Positions 11,742 through 25,833 of a stretch of 64,000 bases of DNA are shown here, piece by piece. The translations under genes were made by a program, and so were the position numbers. Each line of letters opens with the position of its first letter. Position 1 is the first letter of the stretch. The notes below the pieces were generated by a model. That model saw nothing but the letters and a program-made list of their open reading frames with translations, was not told the origin of the DNA and did no database searches. This stretch comes from Clytia hemisphaerica (taxonomy: Eukaryota > Cnidaria > Hydrozoa > Leptothecata > Clytiidae): contig CACVBU010000732.1 in NCBI GenBank assembly GCA_902728285.1, positions 2,043,926-2,107,925 on the forward strand, written 5' to 3'.

Positions 11742-12569
11742 GGTGGTTCCCCACCGGAAAGTACCATTTTCAAAGTTGACCTAGAAAGACTTCCTGTTGG
11801 TTGAACTTCACTTCTGGGAAATTTTTTGGTCATTGGGGAATTTCCCCGCCCACCACAAGGAGTTATTTTGCGCCTAAGATTTAAAGGAAATTTGACAAGG
11901 CTCGCCGTTAGTGCTCGCCGTTTGTGATCAAAGTGACTTTTAAGACTTTGAATGACTTTAAATGAGTGCTGATATGTTCAACTTTTAGAAAAAAGCAAAA
12001 AGATTGGTCAATTAGACCTTCTTTGTCCTTTTCTTGGCTAAAATGTAAAGAAAAAACTTTAAACGTGATTTTCTCCATTTAATTTTTAGAAAGTCTGCAG
12101 AAAATAACCCAAGAACGGTTTGAGTTTTTCACTTGAAATTTTCAGGGAATGTTTATATTAGAATTATGCATGTTCCCTATAAATTTCTTTAAGACAGCAA
12201 AAAAATTGAGCTCGATGTGACGATTTGAAGTTTCTCCAAGTTTTGCCAAATTAATAACTGCGTACTTAAAATAGCATAGCTCAACAAAAAATAGTCCAAA
12301 CTCTTAGAAATTTATAGGGAACATGGAAAATTCTATATAAAATGCACCTGCAAAATTTGAAAACATTCTGATCAAAATTGCGTCCTCCATTTACTGCAGA
12401 ATGGAGCCCTCTAAATGGCTAATAAATCATGCTCAAAATGAGGAAAATTAGGGAAATTGAAATTTTTTTTAAAAAAAATTTATTTTTACCTCAAATACTT
12501 TCATGTGACCAAATATCAAGTTTATTGGACCAATATTGAGCATTTTAGCATTTCCAGTGGGGAACCACC
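11742..12569. mobile_element. TIR element inside the array (prototype, unit 2)
   Basis: The element runs from GGTGGTTCCCCACCGGAAA to TTTCCAGTGGGGAACCACC, a 19-bp terminal inverted repeat with one mismatch. It is bounded by TTAA at 11738-11741 and 12570-12573. The spacer reads CCAC-TTAA on the left and TTAA-TAGG on the right, so the empty site would be CCACTTAATAGG: a textbook TTAA target duplication. The left TIR can itself fold (GGTGG-TTCC-CCACC). No transposase is present. I infer a piggyBac- or Kolobok-type MITE that became part of a satellite unit. Confidence 0.75.
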
Positions 12570-15500
12570 TTAATAGGAGCATTTTTAATGGTTTTTTGCG
12601 CGAAAAGGCGTTTTTTAGAGACTTTCAAGGGTCAAAAACAAAACTTTCTTAATCAACCTTTCTATTTTCGTAATTTACGTATATCTGACTATCTCTGGTT
12701 GAAAATTCAAGGAATTTGGATCTTTCCATGGGTGTCCAGAGGGGCTGGAAAATCGTATTTTGGCTTTTTTTCGTATTATTTCAGTTTTCAGAGCAACAAA
12801 CGAGGCCTCCTAGATGCAAAACCAGCTTTTCATGCTATTTCATCTTTTGTCCCATGAAACTAGTCCAAAAGGGCGACCAAAATACAAAACTTGAAAATCT
12901 CAATTGTTTTTGCTTTTTGATGACGTCATCATCAAAAATCAAGCAGAAATGATCATTTTTGACCGTTTTCTCGAATTTTTCCACTTAAGGTGGTTCCCCA
13001 CCGGAAAGTACCATTTTCAAAGTTGACCTAGAAAGACTTCCTGTTGGTTGAACTTCACTTCTGGGAAATTTTTTGGTCATTGGGGAATTTCCCCGCCCAC
13101 CACAAGGAGTTATTTTGCGCCTAAGATTTAAAGGAAATTTGACAAGGCTCGCCGTTAGTGCTCGCCGTTTGTGATCAAAGTGACTTTTAAGACTTTGAAT
13201 GACTTTAAATGAGTGCTGATATGTTCAACTTTTAGAAAAAAGCAAAAAGATTGGTCAATTAGACCTTCTTTGTCCTTTTCTTGGCTAAAATGTAAAGAAA
13301 AAACTTTAAACGTGATTTTCTCCATTTAATTTTTAGAAAGTCTGCAGAAAATAACCCAAGAACGGTTTGAGTTTTTCACTTGAAATTTTCAGGGAATGTT
13401 TATATTAGAATTATGCATGTTCCCTATAAATTTCTTTAAGACAGCAAAAAAATTGAGCTCGATGTGACGATTTGAAGTTTCTCCAAGTTTTGCCAAATTA
13501 ATAACTGCGTACTTAAAATAGCATAGCTCAACAAAAAATAGTCCAAACTCTTAGAAATTTATAGGGAACATGGAAAATTCTATATAAAATGCACCTGCAA
13601 AATTTGAAAACATTCTGATCAAAATTGCGTCCTCCATTTACTGCAGAATGGAGCCCTCTAAATGGCTAATAAATCATGCTCAAAATGAGGAAAATTAGGG
13701 AAATTGAAATTTTTTTAAAAAAAATTTATTTTTACCTCAAATACTTTCATGTGACCAAATATCAAGTTTATTGGACCAATATTGAGCATTTTAGCATTTC
13801 CAGTGGGGAACCACCTTAATAGGAGCATTTTTAATGGTTTTTTTGCGCGAAAAGGCGTTTTTTAGAGACTTTCAAGGGTCAAAAACAAAACTTTCTTAAT
13901 CAACCTTTCTATTTTCGTAATTTACGTATATCTGACTATCTCTGGTTGAAAATTCAAGGAATTTGGATCTTTCCATGGGTGTCCAGAGGGGCTGGAAAAT
14001 CGTATTTTGGCTTTTTTTCGTATTATTTCAGTTTTCAGAGCAACAAACGAGGCCTCCTAGATGCAAAACCAGCTTTTCATGCTATTTCATCTTTTGTCCC
14101 ATGAAACTAGTCCAAAAGGGCGACCAAAATACAAAACTTGAAAATCTCAATTGTTTTTGCTTTTTGATGACGTCATCATCAAAAATCAAGCAGAAATGAT
14201 CATTTTTGACCGTTTTCTCGAATTTTTCCACTTAAGGTGGTTCCCCACCGGAAAGTACCATTTTCAAAGTTGACCTAGAAAGACTTCCTGTTGGTTGAAC
14301 TTCACTTCTGGGAAATTTTTTGGTCATTGGGGAATTTCCCCGCCCACCACAAGGAGTTATTTTGCGCCTAAGATTTAAAGGAAATTTGACAAGGCTCGCC
14401 GTTAGTGCTCGCCGTTTGTGATCAAAGTGACTTTTAAGACTTTGAATGACTTTAAATGAGTGCTGATATGTTCAACTTTTAGAAAAAAGCAAAAAGATTG
14501 GTCAATTAGACCTTCTTTGTCCTTTTCTTGGCTAAAATGTAAAGAAAAAACTTTAAACGTGATTTTCTCCATTTAATTTTTAGAAAGTCTGCAGAAAATA
14601 ACCCAAGAACGGTTTGAGTTTTTCACTTGAAATTTTCAGGGAATGTTTATATTAGAATTATGCATGTTCCCTATAAATTTCTTTAAGACAGCAAAAAAAT
14701 TGAGCTCGATGTGACGATTTGAAGTTTCTCCAAGTTTTGCCAAATTAATAACTGCGTACTTAAAATAGCATAGCTCAACAAAAAATAGTCCAAACTCTTA
14801 GAAATTTATAGGGAACATGGAAAATTCTATATAAAATGCACCTGCAAAATTTGAAAACATTCTGATCAAAATTGCGTCCTCCATTTACTGCAGAATGGAG
14901 CCCTCTAAATGGCTAATAAATCATGCTCAAAATGAGGAAAATTAGGGAAATTGAAATTTTTTTTAAAAAAAATTTATTTTTACCTCAAATACTTTCATGT
15001 GACCAAATATCAAGTTTATTGGACCAATATTGAGCATTTTAGCATTTCCAGTGGGGAACCACCTTAATAGGAGCATTTTAATGGTTTTTTTGCGCGAAAA
15101 GGCGTTTTTTTAGAGACTTTCAAGGGTCAAAAACAAAACTTTCTTAATCAACCTTTCTATTTCGTATTTACGTATAGTTGACTATCTCTGGTTGAAAATT
15201 CAAGGAATTTGGATCTTTCCATGGGTGTCCAGAGGGGCTGGAAAATCGTATTTTGGCTTTTTTTCGTATTATTTCAGTTTTCAGAGCAACAAACGAGGCC
15301 TCCTAGATGCAAAACCAGCTTTTCATGCTATTTCATCTTTTGTCCCATGAAACTAGTCCAAAAGGGCGACCAAAATACAAAACTTGAAAATCTCAATTTT
15401 TTTGTTTTTTGATGACGTCATCATCAAAAATCAAGCAGAAATGATCATTTTTGACCGTTTTCTCGAATTTTTCCACTTAAGGTGGTTCCCCACCGGAAAA

Positions 15501-18500
15501 TACCATTTTCAAAGTTGACCTAGAAAGACTTCCTGTTGGTTGAACTTCACTTCTGGGGAAATTATTTGGTCATTGGGGAATTTCCCCGCCCACCACAAGG
15601 AGTTATTTTGCGCCTAAGATTTAAAGAAAATTTGACAAGGCTCGCCGTTAGTGCTCGCCGTTTGTGATCAAAGTGACTTTTAAGACTTTGAATGACTTTA
15701 AATGAGTGCTGATATGTTCAACTTTTAGAAAAAAGCAAAAAGATTGGTCAATTAGACCTTCTTTGTCCTTTTCTTGGCTAAAATGTAAAGAAAAAACTTT
15801 AAACGTGATTTTCTCCATTAATTTTTAGAAAGTCTGCAGAAAATAACCCAAGAACGGTTTGAGTTTTTCACTTGAAATTTTCAGGGAATGTTTATATTAG
15901 AATTATGCATGTTCCCTATAAATTTCTTTAAGACAGCAAAAAAATTGAGCTCGATGTGACGATTTGAAGTTTCTCCAAGTTTTGCCAAATTAATAACTGC
16001 GTACTTAAAATAGCATAGCTCAACAAAATAGTCCAAACTCTTAGAAATTTATAGGGAACATGGAAAATTCTATATAAAATGCACCTGCAAAATTTGAAAA
16101 CATTCTGATCAAAATTGCGTCCTCCATTTACTGCAGAATGGAGCCCTCTAAATGGCTAATAAATCATGCTCAAAATGAGGAAAATTAGGGAATTGAAAAT
16201 TTTTTTAAAAAAAATTTATTTTTACCTCAAATACTTTCATGTGACCAAATATCAAGTTTATTGGACCAATATTGAGCATTTTAGCATTTCCAGTGGGGAA
16301 CCACCTTAATAGGAGCATTTTAATGGTTTTTTGCGCGAAAAGGCGTTTTTTAGAACTTTGCAAGGGTCAAAAACAAAACTTTCTTAATCAACCTTTCTAT
16401 TTTCGTATTTACGTATATCTGACTATCTCTTGGTTGAAAATTCAAGGAATTGGGATCTTTCCATGGGTGTCCAGAGGGGCTGGAAAATCGGTATTTGGTA
16501 TTTTGGCTTTTTTTCGTATTATTTCAGTTTTCAGAGCAACAAACGAGGCCTCCTAGATGCAAAACCAGCTTTTCATGCTATTTCATCTTTTGTCCCATGA
16601 AACTAGTCCAAAAGGGCGACCAAAATACAAAACTTGAAAATCTCAATTGTTTTTTGCTTTTTGATGACGTCATCATCAAAAATCAAGCAGAAATGATCAT
16701 TTTTGACCGTTTTTCTCGAATTTTTCCACTTAAGGTGGTTCCCCACCGGAAAGTACCATTTTCAAAGTTGACCTAGAAAGACTTCCTGTTGGTTGAACTT
16801 CACTTCTGGGAAATTTTTTTGGTCATTGGGGAATTTCCCCGCCCACCACAAGGAGTTATTTTGCGCCTAAGATTTAAAGGAAATTTGACAAGGCTCGCCG
16901 TTAGTGCTCGCCGTTTGTGATCAAAGTGACTTTTAAGACTTTGAATGACTTTAAATGAGTGCTGATATGTTCAACTTTTAGAAAAAAGCAAAAAAGATTG
17001 GTCAATTAGACCTTCTTTGTCCTTTTCTTGGCTAAAATGTAAAGAAAAAACTTTAAACGTGATTTTCTCCATTTAATTTTTAGAAAGTCTGCAGAGAAAA
17101 TAACCCAAGAACGGTTTGAGTTTTTCACTTGAAATTTTCAGGGAATGTTTATATTAGAATTATGCATGTTCCCTATAAATTTCTTTAAGACAGCAAAAAA
17201 ATTGAGCTCGATGTGACGATTTGAAGTTTCTCCAAGTTTTGCCAAATTAATAACTGCGTACTTAAAATAGCATAGCTCAACAAAAAATAGTCCAAACTCT
17301 TAGAAATTTATAGGGAACATGGAAAATTCTATATAAAATGCACCTGCAAAATTTGAAAACATTCTGATCAAAATTGCGTCCTCCATTTACTGCAGAATGG
17401 AGCCCTCTAAATGGCTAATAAATCATGCTCAAAATGAGGAAAATTAGGGAAATTGAAATTTTTTTTAAAAAAAATTTATTTTTACCTCAAATACTTTCAT
17501 GTGACCAAATATCAAGTTTATTGGACCAATATTGAGCATTTTAGCATTTCCAGTGGGGAACCACCTTAATAGGAGCATTTTTAATGGTTTTTTGCGCGAA
17601 AAGGCGTTTTTTAGAGACTTTCAAGGGTCAAAAACAAAACTTTCTTAATCAACCTTTCTATTTTCGTAATTTACGTATATCTGACTATCTCTGGTTGAAA
17701 ATTCAAGGAATTTGGATCTTTCCATGGGTGTCCAGAGGGGCTGGAAAATCGTATTTTGGCTTTTTTTCGTATTATTTCAGTTTTCAGAGCAACAAACGAG
17801 GCCTCCTAGATGCAAAACCAGCTTTTCATGCTATTTCATCTTTTGTCCCATGAAACTAGTCCAAAAGGGCGACCAAAATACAAAACTTGAAAATCTCAAT
17901 TGTTTTTGCTTTTTGATGACGTCATCATCAAAAATCAAGCAGAAATGATCATTTTTGACCGTTTTCTCGAATTTTTCCACTTAAGGTGGTTCCCCACCGG
18001 AAAGTACCATTTTCAAAGTTGACCTAGAAAGACTTCCTGTTGGTTGAACTTCACTTCTGGGAAATTTTTTGGTCATTGGGGAATTTCCCCGCCCACCACA
18101 AGGAGTTATTTTGCGCCTAAGATTTAAAGGAAATTTGACAAGGCTCGCCGTTAGTGCTCGCCGTTTGTGATCAAAGTGACTTTTAAGACTTTGAATGACT
18201 TTAAATGACTTTAAATGAGTGCTGATATGTTCAACTTTTAGAAAAAAGCAAAAAGATTGGTCAATTAGACCTTCTTTGTCCTTTTCTTGGCTAAAATGTA
18301 AAGAAAAAACTTTAAACGTGATTTTCTCCATTTAATTTTTAGAAAGTCTGCAGAAAATAACCCAAGAACGGTTTGAGTTTTTCACTTGAAATTTTCAGGG
18401 AATGTTTATATTAGAATTATGCATGTTCCCTATAAATTTCTTTAAGACAGCAAAAAAATTGAGCTCGATGTGACGATTTGAAGTTTCTCCAAGTTTTGCC

Positions 18501-21500
18501 AAATTAATAACTGCGTACTTAAAATAGCATAGCTCAACAAAAAATAGTCCAAACTCTTAGAAATTTATAGGGAACATGGAAAATTCTATATAAAATGCAC
18601 CTGCAAAATTTGAAAACATTCTGATCAAAATTGCGTCCTCCATTTACTGCAGAATGGAGCCCTCTAAATGGCTAATAAATCATGCTCAAAATGAGGAAAA
18701 TTAGGGAAATTGAAATTTTTTTTTTTTTAATTTATTTTTACCTCAAATACTTTCATGTGACCAAATATCAAGTTTATTGGACCAATATTGAGCATTTTAG
18801 CATTTCCAGTGGGGAACCACCTTAATAGGAGCATTTTTAATGGTTTTTTGCGCGAAAAGGCGTTTTTTAGAGACTTTCAAGGGTCAAAAACAAAAATTTC
18901 TTAATCAACCTTTCTATTTTCGTAATTTACGTATAGTTGACTATCTCTGGTTGAAAATTCAAGGAATTTGGATCTTTCAATGGGTGTCCAGAGGGGCTGG
19001 AAAATCGTATTTTGGCTTTTTTTCGTATTATTTCAGTTTTCAGAGCAACAAACGAGGCCTCCTAGATGCAAAACCAGCTTTTCATGCTATTTCATCTTTT
19101 GTCCCATGAAACTAGTCCAAAAGGGCGACCAAAATACAAAACTTGAAAATCTCAATTGTTTTTGCTTTTTGATGACGTCATCATCAAAAATCAAGCAGAA
19201 ATGATCATTTTTGACCGTTTTCTCGAATTTTTCCACTTAAGGTGGTTCCCCACCGGAAAGTACCATTTTCAAAGTTGACCTAGAAAGACTTCCTGTTGGT
19301 TGAACTTCACTTCTGGGAAATTTTTTGGTCATTGGGGAATTTCCCCGCCCACCACAAGGAGTTATTTTGCGCCTAAGATTTAAAGGAAATTTGACAAGGC
19401 TCGCCGTTAGTGCTCGCCGTTTGTGATCAAAGTGACTTTTAAGACTTTGAATGACTTTAAATGAGTGCTGATATGTTCAACTTTTAGAAAAAAAGCAAAA
19501 AAGATTGGTCAATTAGACCTTCTTTGTCCTTTTCTTGGCTAAAATGTAAAGAAAAAACTTTAAACGTGATTTTCTCCATTTAATTTTTAGAAAGTCTGCA
19601 GAAAATAACCCAAGAACGGTTTTGAGTTTTTCACTTGAAATTTTCAGGGAATGTTTTTATATTAGAATTATGCATGTTCCCTATAAATTTCTTTAAGACA
19701 GCAAAAAAATTGAGCTCGATGTGACGATTTGAAGTTTCTCCAAGTTTTGCCAAATTAATAACTGCGTACTTAAAATAGCATAGCTCAACAAAAAATAGTC
19801 CAAACTCTTAGAAATTTATAGGGAACATGGAAAATTCTATATAAAATGCACCTGCAAAATTTGAAAAACATTCTGATCAAAATTGCGTCCTCCATTTACT
19901 GCAGAATGGAGCCCTCTAAATGGCTAATAAATCATGCTCAAAATGAGGAAAATTAGGGAAATTGAAATTTTTTTTAAAAAAAAAAAAATTTATTTTTACC
20001 TCAAATACTTTCATGTGACCAAATATCAAGTTTATTGGACCAATATTGAGCATTTTAGCATTTCCAGTGGGGAACCACCTTAATAGGAGCATTTTTAATG
20101 GTTTTTTGCGCGAAAAGGCGTTTTTTAGAGACTTTCAAGGGTCAAAAACAAAAAACTTTCTTAATCAACCTTTCTATTTTCGTAATTTACGTATATCTGA
20201 CTATCTCTGGTTGAAAATTCAAGGAATTTGGATCTTTCCATGGGTGTCCAGAGGGGCTGGAAAATCGTATTTTTGGCTTTTTTTCGTATTATTTCAGTTT
20301 TCAGAGCAACAAACGAGGCCTCCTAGATGCAAAACCAGCTTTTCATGCTATTTCATCTTTTGTCCCATGAAACTAGTCCAAAAGGGCGACCAAAATACAA
20401 AACTTGAAAATCTCAATTTTTTTTGTTTTTTGATGACGTCATCATCAAAAATCAAGCAGAAATGATCATTTTTGACCGTTTTCTCGAATTTTTCCACTTA
20501 AGGTGGTTCCCCACCGGAAAATACCATTTTCAAAGTTGACCTAGAAAGACTTCCTGTTGGTTGAACTTCACTTCTGGGGAAATTATTTGGTCATTGGGGA
20601 ATTTCCCCGCCCACCACAAGGAGTTATTTTGCGCCTAAGATTTAAAGAAAATTTGACAAGGCTCGCCGTAGTGCTCGCCGTTTGTGATCAAAGTGACTTT
20701 TAAGACTTTGAATGACTTTAAATGAGTGCTGATATGTTCAACTTTTAGAAAAAAAGCAAAAAGATTGGTCAATTAGACCTTCTTTGTCCTTTTCTTGGCT
20801 AAAATGTAAAGAAAAACTTAAACGTGATTTTCTCCATTTAATTTTTAGAAAGTCTGCAGAAAATAACCCAAACGGTTTGAGTTTTTTCACTTGAAATTTT
20901 CAGGGAATGTTTATATTAGAATTATGCATGTTCCCTATAAATTTCTTTAAGACAGCAAAAAAATTGAGCTCGATGTGACGATTTGAAGTTTCTCCAAGTT
21001 TTGCCAAATTAAAACTGCGTACTTAAAATAGCATAGCTCAACAAAAAATAGTCCAAACTCTTAGAAATTTATAGGGAACATGGAAAATTTCTTATATAAA
21101 ATGCACCTGCAAAATTTGAAAACATTCTGATCAAAATTGCGTCCTCCATTTACTGCAGAATGGAGCCCTCTAAATGGCTAATAAATCATGCTCAAAATGA
21201 GGAAAATTAGGGAAATTGAAATTTTTTTTAAAAAAAATTTATTTTTACCTCAAATACTTTCATGTGACCAAATATCAAGTTTATTGGACCAATATTGAGC
21301 ATTTTAGCATTTCCAGTGGGGAACCACCTTAATAGGAGCATTTTTAATGGTTTTTTGCGCGAAAAGGCGTTTTTTAGAGACTTTCAAGGGTCAAAAACAA
21401 AACTTTCTTAATCAACCTTTCTATTTTCGTAATTTACGTATATCTGACTATCTCTGGTTGAAAATTCAAGGAATTTGGATCTTTCCATGGGTGTCCAGAG

Positions 21501-22160
21501 GGGCTGGAAAATCGTATTTTGGCTTTTTTTCGTATTATTTCATTTTCAGAGCAACAAACGAGGCCTCCTAGATGCAAAACCAGCTTTTCATGCTATTTCA
21601 TCTTTTGTCCCATGAAACTAGTCCAAAAGGGCGACCAAAATACAAAACTTGAAAATCTCAATTGTTTTTGCTTTTTTTGATGACGTCATCATCAAAAATC
21701 AAGCAGAAATGATCATTTTTGACCGTTTTCCCTCGATTTTTCCACTTAAGGTGGTTCCCCACCGGAAAGTACCATTTTCAAAGTTGACCTAGAAAGACTT
21801 CCTGTTGGTTGAACTTCACTTCTGGGAAATTTTTTTGGTCATTGGGGAATTTCCCCGCCCACCACAAGGAGTTATTTTGCGCTAAGATTTAAAGGAAATT
21901 TGACAAGGCTCGCCGTTAGTGCTCGCCGTTTGTGATAAAGTGACTTTTAAGACGTTGAATGACTTTAAATGAGTGCTGATATGTTCAACTTTTAGAAAAA
22001 AGCAAAAAGATTGGTCAATTAGCCCTCTTTGTCCTTTTCTTGGCTAAAATGTAAAGAAAAAACTTTAAACGGATTTCTCCATTTAATTTTTAGAAAGTCT
22101 GCAGAAAATAACCCAAGAACGGTTTGAGTTTTCACTTGAAATTTTCAGGGAATTTATATT

Positions 22161-22168
22161 NNNNNNNN
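22161..22168. other. Assembly gap (8 N)
   Basis: Eight Ns interrupt unit 10 of the array after AATTTATATT. The sequence right of the gap is not array sequence, so true array length and right junction are unknown. Confidence 0.95.
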
Positions 22169-22958
22169 AGCTCAAAAAACCTTGATCACTTGACTTTGAT
22201 AAAGCTGGCTGTTGAATAATGTCAACAGTTACCAAAAGGTCAAAGTTTGAAACAGAGGCTTGATAATTTAAATTGAGTACATTTTTTCATGTGAATGTCT
22301 GATATCACAATTAGCTTTAATTAATCAACACTTCCATTCTGGGGCTTGTACAAATACCCAAAATTATGTTACTAGAACGGCTGTATTAAATCAAGTATCA
22401 AATAATGCATTTAATGAATTAAAATGAATACTGTTTGTGTTTTCTTCCTAAAAGGATTTTAATTTAAAATCAATTTAGTCTTAGGAGTAACTGCTTCACA
22501 TTTTATGTGTTTATACTCAATAAACAAACAACAGAAACCTGTCTTGAAATTCAACATATGCTTCAGGTTATAATGTTACCCGGCCACCGATTTCACTAGC
22601 AGTGAGTGAAACAGCCCTGAAGCGGAAAGGGTAGTGGGGTTAGATAGTTATAACACCTGGCTATTCCACTAAAGGTAACCACCACAATAGTTCATCATAT
22701 TGTTAAAATATACTTTTGATATGATGACTATTGTTTAACAAACATCAATAGTTGATGGACAAATAGATGGACAAAATTTTGAGAGCTTCTATTATAGCTC
22801 TTTTATAGTCCACTTTCTATGTTTGCGATGAATTTCAATGTTTCAGTGAATTTTTTTTTTAATTTTCATGTTTTCTTTTTCCTTGTAAATGACACAAACG
22901 TGAATTTTATTGACTGAAATATACAGTGATTCCTGATTTGTTTTTGTTACTTTTATAG
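22169..22958. other. Probable intron of family copy 1
   Basis: No coding frame. It ends in a good acceptor (GTTTTTGTTACTTTTATAG) at 22958. 22576-22680 is a GC-richer patch (CCCGGCCACCGATTTCAC) with no recognised identity. Confidence 0.4.
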
Positions 22959-23121
22959 CTTTGCTTATCAACAGTTGGAAAACCTTTTGGTATCCCAGAG
23001 AGTCCTCAGGCTAACATGGTTGTCAGAGAGTTTTTAGAGGCAGAGAAAGTCGATATTAGTTTATTTAAAAACAACTATATAAATAGAGACAGAGTGAGAA
23101 GGTGTAAATTGAAAAATCAAG
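22959..23121 (+). CDS. Uncharacterised repeat family copy 1, exon 1 seen
   Basis: A 163-base exon lies between acceptor TTTTTGTTACTTTTATAG and donor AAG/GTAAGT. It encodes ...GKPFGIPESPQANMVVREFL, then a K/R-rich end RDRVRRCKLKNQ. It aligns in position and pattern with exon A of copy 2 (GKPLGNGGQLLKRYLEENGI ... SRKKR), so both are the same part of one protein family. I recall proteins of this build as multi-copy, uncharacterised entries in coral, anemone and sponge annotations; no function is known to me. It leaves phase 1 and joins exon 2 in frame, forming a glycine codon. The start of the protein is not visible here, probably upstream of the gap. Confidence 0.65.
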
Positions 23122-25561
23122 GTAAGTTTTTTGATATACCATTTTCAATCAGGATTCAATTTAGACAATTGCCCAGAATTATTGACTTATATAGTGTTTA
23201 TTACAAAATTTAGAAAAATAATTAAGTGGTTGGACCTTTTTTCTACTTTTTGTGGATAGAAAAGTTGGTGATTCTATTAATAACAATAATAACTTACCCC
23301 CTAAGTTTTCAATACTGATGAGAATTGGGTAAACAAGCCGTATATGTATAAAAGTTGCGAAGCGATCCAGAGCCTCCCTCAATTCGCAAGTTGCAAGCAA
23401 AACATTTTAGACACACAAACACTGTATATTCAACAACATTTTTACAGTTTTCCTACATTCGCTCTAGTCTTATCATTTGCAAATTTTTTATAGTCCCTCT
23501 CTATAAAAATGACATATGTAGTCAGTGTAGTTTTATCTCTCAGTGATGAAAAATGAAGCTTCAACAATTCTATTTTTCATTTTCTAAAATAAACAGCAAA
23601 AAGTTTAAAGAAACAACAATATAAGAAGTAAGATGAAAACATTAACAAACTCAGGGCATTTTGAATTTAGAAAGGGAAACAAACTGTACCCTTATAATCA
23701 TAAAGGCTGGTGAGTCCAGTCAAAACACAGATTTGATCTGTAGCGTCACGCTTCACCTTTACAAAAAGGAGGATATCATAAAATGAACCAAGGAAAATTT
23801 CATAATTTAAAAAAAGAGTCATTTTGCATATAACTAATAATGTTAAATAAGGATATAATTTCCAACAATTTCCAAGGAGGGAAAAAAATCTTTTGGGAAA
23901 CATTTTTGTAATCTGAAAGAATGCCCAAAGGGAAGAAAAACGTATCCAAATGTTTCCAAATTGACAAAAAAAGCTTTCCACATTTAAAACGCAATGATAT
24001 AGCGTGAGATCAGGTAACTTGCATCAGTAGAGGCAAACATGCATAGCCCTCAAATGAATGACCTGTCTGGTCATTAATATACAAAGTTAAATCAAAACAA
24101 AAATGGTGGAGTTTATTTGTTTTGAAATTTTGCTGCTTTGATGGCTATGTAAGTTTCCCTCCACTGATGCAAGTTACCGGACTTCACGGTACCAAGTTCA
24201 TGTTTTAATTTAATTAATGTTTTAATCTAACGTTTCCAGACTAATCTAAAAAGAACAACAAATAACTATTTAAAAGCAACAAAAAAAAAAAACGACAAAC
24301 CCTAACTATCAAAAAACTAAATATTTTGTCGTCCCACAACCCCGACCGAAAGTGACTGCACCACCCCTACAGATTCATTCATCATTGTTTGTCATAGGAA
24401 TTAACTACTACATGTGGTTTAAAAGAACGCAAAATTATGCATTTGTATAAGTCTCTATTTGGATGAGCTGGAAGGATTAGATGATCTACCGTAGAATCTT
24501 CTAAAGTCAACACCGGATCTGTAAAATAATCAAAACAGACCTTGTATGAAATTCTTGGTATCATTCTTATCAAACAAGTTCATCCATCAAACCCAGTTCA
24601 ATAAACATTGCAATCCTTTCATTCAATTAAAAAAACAAACTTCCTCATAACTTTCTCGTGTCCATCATTAAGATTTTACAACTCTATTAAGCGTTTCCCC
24701 TTCCTTATTTATCGAAAACACACGCTCTAGGCGCTAAGAGGCCACCCGCCGATGATGGCCAGTATGGCGGTCACATTAAATTCAAAAGGAAACCGGGTTC
24801 TTTTTATTATATTCGGTTCACGGTAAAAAGGTCTACTAAAAAATTCCTTGCGTGCAAAATGTTGTTTTGATTTGGATATCTTCGTTCCGTTGAATAAAAG
24901 CATGCTAATTAGTTTTTAGTGACTACATTGTTAAAGTTTTCTTTTCGAAAAAAACAAATTCTGTCTGGAGAAGCTGGCATATTATTAAAATAATCAATTT
25001 TGCAGTAAAGTAAAACACGGCTAGCAAAAAATAATTAATTTGGTTGAATGGCAAACAAAAGTTGCTTCAATATACGGTATCTTTTAAACAGAAAGGCAAG
25101 CAAGGAGAATATACTCGAAGACCAAATGTAAAAAACGAGAAGTAATTTGTAGCACAATAAATTTTAAAATTGACTTCCCTGATCTGAAGACCAACCAAAC
25201 AATGACTGACTGAATGAATAATAAAACAGGCCAGTGCCTTCTTTCTTTGCTGTCGATTTGATTGAAATGAAAGTCGAAACCAAACCCATGACCAAAAAAG
25301 AACGATGTCAATCAAGGATCGAAGCCAAGAAAAACAGGACAAATTATAGTAAATTGTAATGATGATAATAGAAACTACGTAATGACTCAATAAAAATTCA
25401 AAAAAACAGCCAAAGCAGTTTCTCAGAATTGTGATTCAGCCAAATTCGGAGAGAAAAAAAGAGAATAACCATTTTGATGATAAACTGAAACTATGACAAC
25501 GAATCTGTAGAACCAATCAGTGTCAAGATATCTCTATCGCCGTGACGTCAAACAGGATAGG

Positions 25562-25731
25562 GAGCATAATGGCATCACTTTCGCTTTGCAATAAATTCAA
25601 ATATAACAATTTACTATAACGGAGGTAATTTGTTTCATCATTTCCCGGGATGTTCTTCACGTTTGTTACCTCCTTAATATTGACGTCACGGGTCACGGAG
25701 GGTTGACTCGTTCTTCGTATCATTCTGACGT
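25562..25731. repeat. 170-bp direct repeat, left copy
   Basis: GCATAATGGCATCACTTTCG through CGTATCATTCTGACG is repeated at 27615-27781 in the same orientation with a few substitutions. The right copy ends about 25 bases before exon 2 of copy 1. The pair brackets both the CCGGAC fold-back and the MITE. Confidence 0.8.
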
Positions 25732-25833
25732 ATACGTCAAATTTGATATGACGGAGGTAATTTTTATCAAATTTCCCCCATTATCCTTCATATTTTATCC
25801 CCTAAATATTTTGGTGTCGCACGACTCGGAGAA

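Larger units (their letters stand above)
10576..22160. repeat. Tandem array of ten ~1.25 kb units
   Basis: Units begin with TTAAGGTGGTTCCCCACC at 10576, 11738, 12985, 14232, 15477, 16730, 17981, 19237, 20498 and 21746. Unit lengths are 1162, then 1245-1261; the last is cut by the gap. Each unit is a TIR element of about 828 bp followed by a spacer of about 410 bp. Unit 1 lacks about 80 bp (the GCTCGCCGTTAGTGCTCGCC segment present in the others). Units are near identical and differ mainly by homopolymer length, so homogenisation or amplification is recent. Frames of 60-140 codons recur in every spacer (MVFCAKRRFLETFKG, MDLSMGVQRGWKIVF) but overlap in different phases, shift with homopolymer length and resemble no protein. 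I call the array non-coding. Confidence 0.95.

Noticed and set aside
11454-21571. Recurrent 67-139 codon frames in the array (MDLSMGVQRGWKIVF, MVFCAKRRFLETFKG)
   Set aside because: They recur only because units are near identical, occur in overlapping phases, change with homopolymer length, and resemble no protein.
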